This document shows, in pieces, positions 60,801 to 64,000 of a DNA stretch of 64,000 nucleotides. Numbering within the stretch: the stretch's first letter is position 1; each line of letters starts with the position of its first letter. The position numbers were made by a program, and so were the translations under genes. The DNA is from Paraburkholderia bryophila. GTDB lineage: Bacteria; Pseudomonadota; Gammaproteobacteria; Burkholderiales; Burkholderiaceae. The notes under the pieces are model-generated. The model worked only from the letters and a program-made list of their open reading frames with translations, was not told where the DNA came from and ran no database searches. The stretch lies in NCBI RefSeq assembly GCF_003269035.1, contig NZ_QLTK01000006.1, forward strand, positions 1 through 64,000, written 5' to 3'.

Positions 60801-61715
60801 TTAACCGAGGCTTCTGGCGTACTTACGCTCCAGAACCCGGTAGTAAGTGAGCATCACGATCAGATTCGCGACCAGCAGCAGGAGCGCGATGGTCGCGCCG
60901 AGCGGCCAGTTCAGCGAGCCGAGGAATTCGTCGTAGACGGCGGTGGCGGCGACTTTCAGGCGTCGTCCGCCGAGCAGGCCCGGAATCGCGAAGGCGCTCG
61001 CCGACAGGCCGAACACCATCAGGCTGCCGGACAGAATGCCCGGCGTGAGTTGCGGCAACACGATCCGGCGCAGCGTGGTGGCGGGCGACGCCATCAGCGA
61101 CAGTGCGGCGTTTTCCGTCTGCGGGTCGAGTTTCTGCAGCGCGGTCCACACGGGAATCACCATGAACGGCAGCATTACGTGCACTAATGCAATCACGATC
61201 GCGAAGGTCGTGTATTCGAGCTTGTACGGCCCGAGACCGATCAGACCCAACGCCTGATTCACGAGGCCGTTGCTGTTGAGCAGCATGCTCCAGCCGAACG
61301 CGCGCACCACCACGGAGACCAGTAGCGGCGCGAGAATCACCAGCAGGAACAGCGAGCGGTACGGGTCGCGCATGCGTGACAGCACGTAGGCTTCCGGCGT
61401 GCCGATCACGATGCACAGCAGCGTGACCAGAAACGCAATCCCGAAGGTGCGCAGAAAGATCGTGTGGAAATACGAGGAGCCCAGCACTTCCGCGTAATTG
61501 CCGAACTGGAACGCGGCGAGCGGCCCGCTGGCCGGGTCGAAGCGATAGAAGGTCAGCACCAGCGTCATCACGAGCGGCACCAGCACCAACGTCGCGAACA
61601 GCAGAAAAGCCGGCGCGCACATCAGCCACAGCGGCAGGAACGCATGCCACGGCGCGCGCCGCGCGTCGCGGGTTTGCGTGTTGTTCTTGTCGGTCGCGGG
61701 GAGCGTGCTAGCCAT
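60801..61715 (-). CDS. ABC transporter permease, PotB-like
   Basis: A 304-residue permease with six membrane segments (AFLLFATLVLVPLVMTLVLT near 35) and an EAA-loop ENAALSLMASPATTLRRIVL. Its start overlaps the ATPase stop codon by eight bases. It pairs with the PotC-like permease. Confidence 0.92.
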   Translation of the reverse strand: MASTLPATDKNNTQTRDARRAPWHAFLPLWLMCAPAFLLFATLVLVPLVMTLVLTFYRFDPASGPLAAFQFGNYAEVLGSSYFHTIFLRTFGIAFLVTLLCIVIGTPEAYVLSRMRDPYRSLFLLVILAPLLVSVVVRAFGWSMLLNSNGLVNQALGLIGLGPYKLEYTTFAIVIALVHVMLPFMVIPVWTALQKLDPQTENAALSLMASPATTLRRIVLPQLTPGILSGSLMVFGLSASAFAIPGLLGGRRLKVAATAVYDEFLGSLNWPLGATIALLLLVANLIVMLTYYRVLERKYARSLG

Positions 61716-62799
61716 GTCGTGCGTCCCGTTGAATGAAGCGGATCGCTTCGCTGTTCCAGTCCACGCCGACCGCCGCGCCTTCGGGCAGCGGCTCGGTGCC
61801 TTCGTTCTGGCAGCACACCAGCACTTCGCCGAGCCGGCTGTCGAGGCGATACAGCCACTGGCTGCCGAGGAAGAAGCGGCTCGTCACGGTGGCCGGCACG
61901 CGCCCGGCGTCCGGGGCGCACAGACGCAGCTTTTCCGGCCGAATACATAAGGTCACCGCGTCACCCACGCCGACCGAGCGTTCGCGCGGCGTCCATTGCG
62001 CGGTGCGGCCGGTTGCTTCGATATCGTGGCCGAGATCGATACGGATCGCCTCGCCGTCGCAGGCCACCACGGTGCCCGCCAGCATGTTGGCCTTGCCGAT
62101 GAACTGTGAGACGAAGCGGTTTTCCGGGCGCTCGTACGCTTCGTACGGCGTGTCGATCTGCGTGATGCGGCCGGCTTCCATCACCACCACGCGATCGCTG
62201 ATCGACAGTGCTTCCGACTGGTCGTGCGTGACCATGATGGTGGTCGTGCCGATCTTGCGTTGAATGCTGCGCAGCTCGAACTGCATGTCTTCACGCAGCT
62301 TGGCGTCGAGATTCGACATCGGTTCGTCGAGCAGCAGCACCGGCGGCGCGATCACGATCGCGCGGGCAATCGCCACGCGTTGCCGCTGACCGCCGGACAG
62401 TTCGCGCGGAAAGCGGTGCGCGAGGCTGTCGAGCCGCACCAGCGCCAGCGCTTCGCGCACGCGCTCCTTGCGCTCTGTCTTGTCGACGTTGCGCATTTCC
62501 AGCCCGAAGCCGACGTTCTCCGCGACGCTCATGTGCGGAAACAGCGCGTAGCTCTGGAACACGATGCCGAGGCCGCGGTTGTTCGGCTTCATGTGCGTGA
62601 TGTCGCGGCCGTCGAGCGTGATACGCCCGCGCGTGGTCTCGACGAAACCCGCGATCATCTGCAAGGTGGTGGTCTTGCCGCAGCCGGACGGCCCAAGCAA
62701 CGAAACGAACTCGCCTTTTTCCACCGACAGGTTCACGTCGGCAACAGCGTGCAGGTCGCCGAACGATTTCGTTACGTCCGTGAGTGTGAGGAACGACAT
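61708..62799 (-). CDS. ABC transporter ATP-binding protein, PotA-like
   Basis: A 363-residue ATPase: Walker A GPSGCGKTT (about 36-44), Q-loop region, signature [16 protein letters not shown], Walker B VLLLDEPMSNLDAK, and H-loop VTHDQSEA. A C-terminal TOBE domain (from about 275) is typical of spermidine/putrescine, iron and sulphate importers. It is the first gene of the seven-gene minus-strand operon and starts 289 bp from the divergent IclR gene. Confidence 0.93.
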   Translation of the reverse strand: MSFLTLTDVTKSFGDLHAVADVNLSVEKGEFVSLLGPSGCGKTTTLQMIAGFVETTRGRITLDGRDITHMKPNNRGLGIVFQSYALFPHMSVAENVGFGLEMRNVDKTERKERVREALALVRLDSLAHRFPRELSGGQRQRVAIARAIVIAPPVLLLDEPMSNLDAKLREDMQFELRSIQRKIGTTTIMVTHDQSEALSISDRVVVMEAGRITQIDTPYEAYERPENRFVSQFIGKANMLAGTVVACDGEAIRIDLGHDIEATGRTAQWTPRERSVGVGDAVTLCIRPEKLRLCAPDAGRVPATVTSRFFLGSQWLYRLDSRLGEVLVCCQNEGTEPLPEGAAVGVDWNSEAIRFIQRDARHG

Positions 62800-62892
62800 G
62801 ATTCTCGCCTATGGATGAGTCGACACCGGATCGAGCGGAGCTTGCCTCGATGAAACCGACTCTAGCTAGCCAAATTACGAGACGTCAATTTC

Positions 62893-62913
62893 AAATTCCG
62901 ATCAACGGTATAA
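62893..62913. promoter_or_regulatory. Imperfect operator copy near the operon start
   Basis: AAATTCCGATCAACGGTAT resembles the perfect palindrome at 62923, with left arm intact and right arm degenerate. Confidence 0.45.
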
Positions 62914-62922
62914 GATTTGAAA

Positions 62923-62943
62923 AAATTCCGTTAGACGGAATTT
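62923..62943. promoter_or_regulatory. Perfect palindrome in the divergent IclR/importer promoter region
   Basis: Arms AAATTCCGT and ACGGAATTT flank TAG. It lies 125-145 bp upstream of the importer start and about the same distance before the IclR start, a probable IclR operator. Confidence 0.6.
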
Positions 62944-63021
62944 GTTTGCGTAATACCTATGATTCGTTCCGCTGCGTGACGTACGGAAAAGCCCTATGAA
63001 TCAGCATTCGTCATGCTACAA

Positions 63022-63046
63022 AGCGGAATCCGCCCGCTATTCCGCT
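63022..63046. promoter_or_regulatory. Inverted repeat AGCGGAAT/ATTCCGCT close to the IclR start
   Basis: Eight-bp arms (63022-63029 and 63039-63046) with a 9-base spacer. They share the CGGAAT/ATTCCG core with the sites at 62893 and 62923 and lie just before the regulator, consistent with autoregulation. Confidence 0.55.
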
Positions 63047-63087
63047 CCCGGATAAAACGCTTTATAGTGTTCCGGTCAATGAAATAA

Positions 63088-63987
63088 ATGAGAGCAACCC
63101 AGATGAAAGCTGCCGCCCAACGAGATACCGAGAGCACCCCGGCGGAAACCGGCGGCGCACCGGGCCCCGGCATGCTGGAACGCGCGTTTGCGGTGATTCG
63201 CGCGTTGTCCGAGGCGCAACCCGACGGCGGCCGCGTCACGCGGCTGGCGAAAGCCGTGGGGCTGACGCAGGGCACCGTACACCGCATCCTGCATGCGCTG
63301 ATCGCCGAGGGCATCGTCGAGCAGGACGACAACTCCAAGCTGTATCGCCTGAGCGTCGACTTCTTCGCACTGGCCGCGCAAGCGGGCAACCCGAGCGGCA
63401 TGCGCACGCTGTGTCGCCCGGCGTTGCTGCGGCTGTGCGCGAGTCTTGGCGACACGATTTTTCTGCTGGTCAAAAGCAGTTTCGACGCCGTGTGTCTCGA
63501 CATCTGCGAAGGGCCGTTTCCGATCCGTTCGTTCACCGGCGATATCGGCGGGCGCGTCGCATTAGGGGTCGGTCAGGGGAGTCTGGCGATTCTCGCGTTT
63601 CTGCCCGAGGCGGAGCGTGAAGAGATCATCCGCTTCAACGTACCGCGCATTCGCGGCTACGGCGTGCTCGACGAAGTGTATTTGCGCACCGAGATCGAAC
63701 GCGTGCGGCGCCTGGGCTACGCGGCGAACAATACCGGTGTGCTCGACGGCATGGCGGGCGTGGCGGTGCCGGTTCTGGACCGCACCGGCCTGGCGGTGGC
63801 GGCGTTGAGCGTGGGCACGCTGGCTTCGCGTCTGGGCGACGATCGTCTGCCGATGGTGGTCGAACTGCTGCGGCGTCAGGCCGATGCGATCGGCCCGCAA
63901 ACCAATCCGTTCGACGTGGCGTTGCGCCGGCCCATGCACGGTTTGTCGCGGGCCATGACCACTGAGCGGATCACTGGGGAAGTTTGA
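63088..63987 (+). CDS. IclR-family transcriptional regulator
   Basis: A 299-residue IclR protein. The DNA-binding winged helix is MLERAFAVIRALSEAQPDGG followed by LAKAVGLTQGTVHRILHALI, and the effector domain includes LGVGQGSLAILAFL and LDGMAGVAVPVLDRTGLAVA. It lies divergent from the importer/dehydrogenase operon and probably regulates it. The start is ATG at 63088; Met6 is an alternative. It ends 13 bp before the window edge. Confidence 0.9.
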   Translation: MRATQMKAAAQRDTESTPAETGGAPGPGMLERAFAVIRALSEAQPDGGRVTRLAKAVGLTQGTVHRILHALIAEGIVEQDDNSKLYRLSVDFFALAAQAGNPSGMRTLCRPALLRLCASLGDTIFLLVKSSFDAVCLDICEGPFPIRSFTGDIGGRVALGVGQGSLAILAFLPEAEREEIIRFNVPRIRGYGVLDEVYLRTEIERVRRLGYAANNTGVLDGMAGVAVPVLDRTGLAVAALSVGTLASRLGDDRLPMVVELLRRQADAIGPQTNPFDVALRRPMHGLSRAMTTERITGEV

Positions 63988-64000
63988 GCAAACCAGGCGT

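Overview
The window looks like chromosomal DNA of a GC-rich betaproteobacterium of the Burkholderia/Paraburkholderia group. This rests on recognising protein families (DUF2844, DUF3443, DUF2957, a phasin, EmrAB/NodT-type efflux, many LysR and IclR regulators), high third-position GC in most genes, and frequent GTG/TTG starts. I saw no rRNA, tRNA or CRISPR array.

Region 1 (1-9.2 kb) is accessory in character. It opens with the 5' end of an IS1182-type transposase that runs off the left edge. Next come a divergent AraC-type regulator and five co-directional genes: a crotonase, a glutamine-dependent asparagine-synthetase-like amidotransferase, an EamA exporter, an AurF-like di-iron N-oxygenase, and a flavin reductase with a fused plant-type [2Fe-2S] domain. 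Together they look like a small biosynthetic cassette without NRPS or PKS that makes and exports an amidated, N-oxidised small molecule. It matches no named pathway I know and is my leading candidate for something undescribed. A DUF1543 gene follows.

Region 2 (9.2-24 kb) is a patchwork of single redox and detoxification genes (MDR oxidoreductase, methyltransferase, beta-hydroxyacid dehydrogenase, alpha/beta hydrolase, EthD-like protein, AroE-like dehydrogenase, CMD-family lipoprotein, aldo/keto reductase, SDR), several next to LysR regulators. It holds AT-richer orphan genes and a rearrangement scar where a beheaded VIT/CCC1 gene abuts the 3' end of a LysR gene.

Region 3 (24-31 kb) carries conserved envelope or unknown-function genes: a RibD-C reductase, a DUF4410 lipoprotein, a small exported protein, a phasin, and the DUF2844-DUF3443 pair. 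Region 4 (29.8-38.4 kb) is a zinc-ribbon metallopeptidase gene divergent from a three-gene operon: transglutaminase+DUF2126 amidoligase, circularly permuted ATP-grasp+alpha-E, and a second transglutaminase. This is a known but biochemically unresolved peptide-ligation/cleavage neighbourhood.

Region 5 (38.6-42.7 kb) is an IclR-controlled amino-acid ABC importer followed by formimidoylglutamase. Region 6 (42.7-51.4 kb) has a DUF2957 lipoprotein, two MarR regulators, an EmrA/EmrB/OMF tripartite efflux pump and a thiolase. Near-identical 14-bp palindromes lie before both MarR genes and the pump, a clear shared operator. Region 7 (51.6-55.8 kb) is pyrimidine nucleoside salvage (NupC, cytidine deaminase, nucleoside hydrolase), then PanE-like ketopantoate reductase and a small membrane protein. 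Region 8 (55.9-64 kb) is a minus-strand operon joining a spermidine/putrescine-type ABC importer to a three-subunit FAD/[2Fe-2S] amino-acid or opine-type dehydrogenase, divergent from an IclR gene with palindromes between them.
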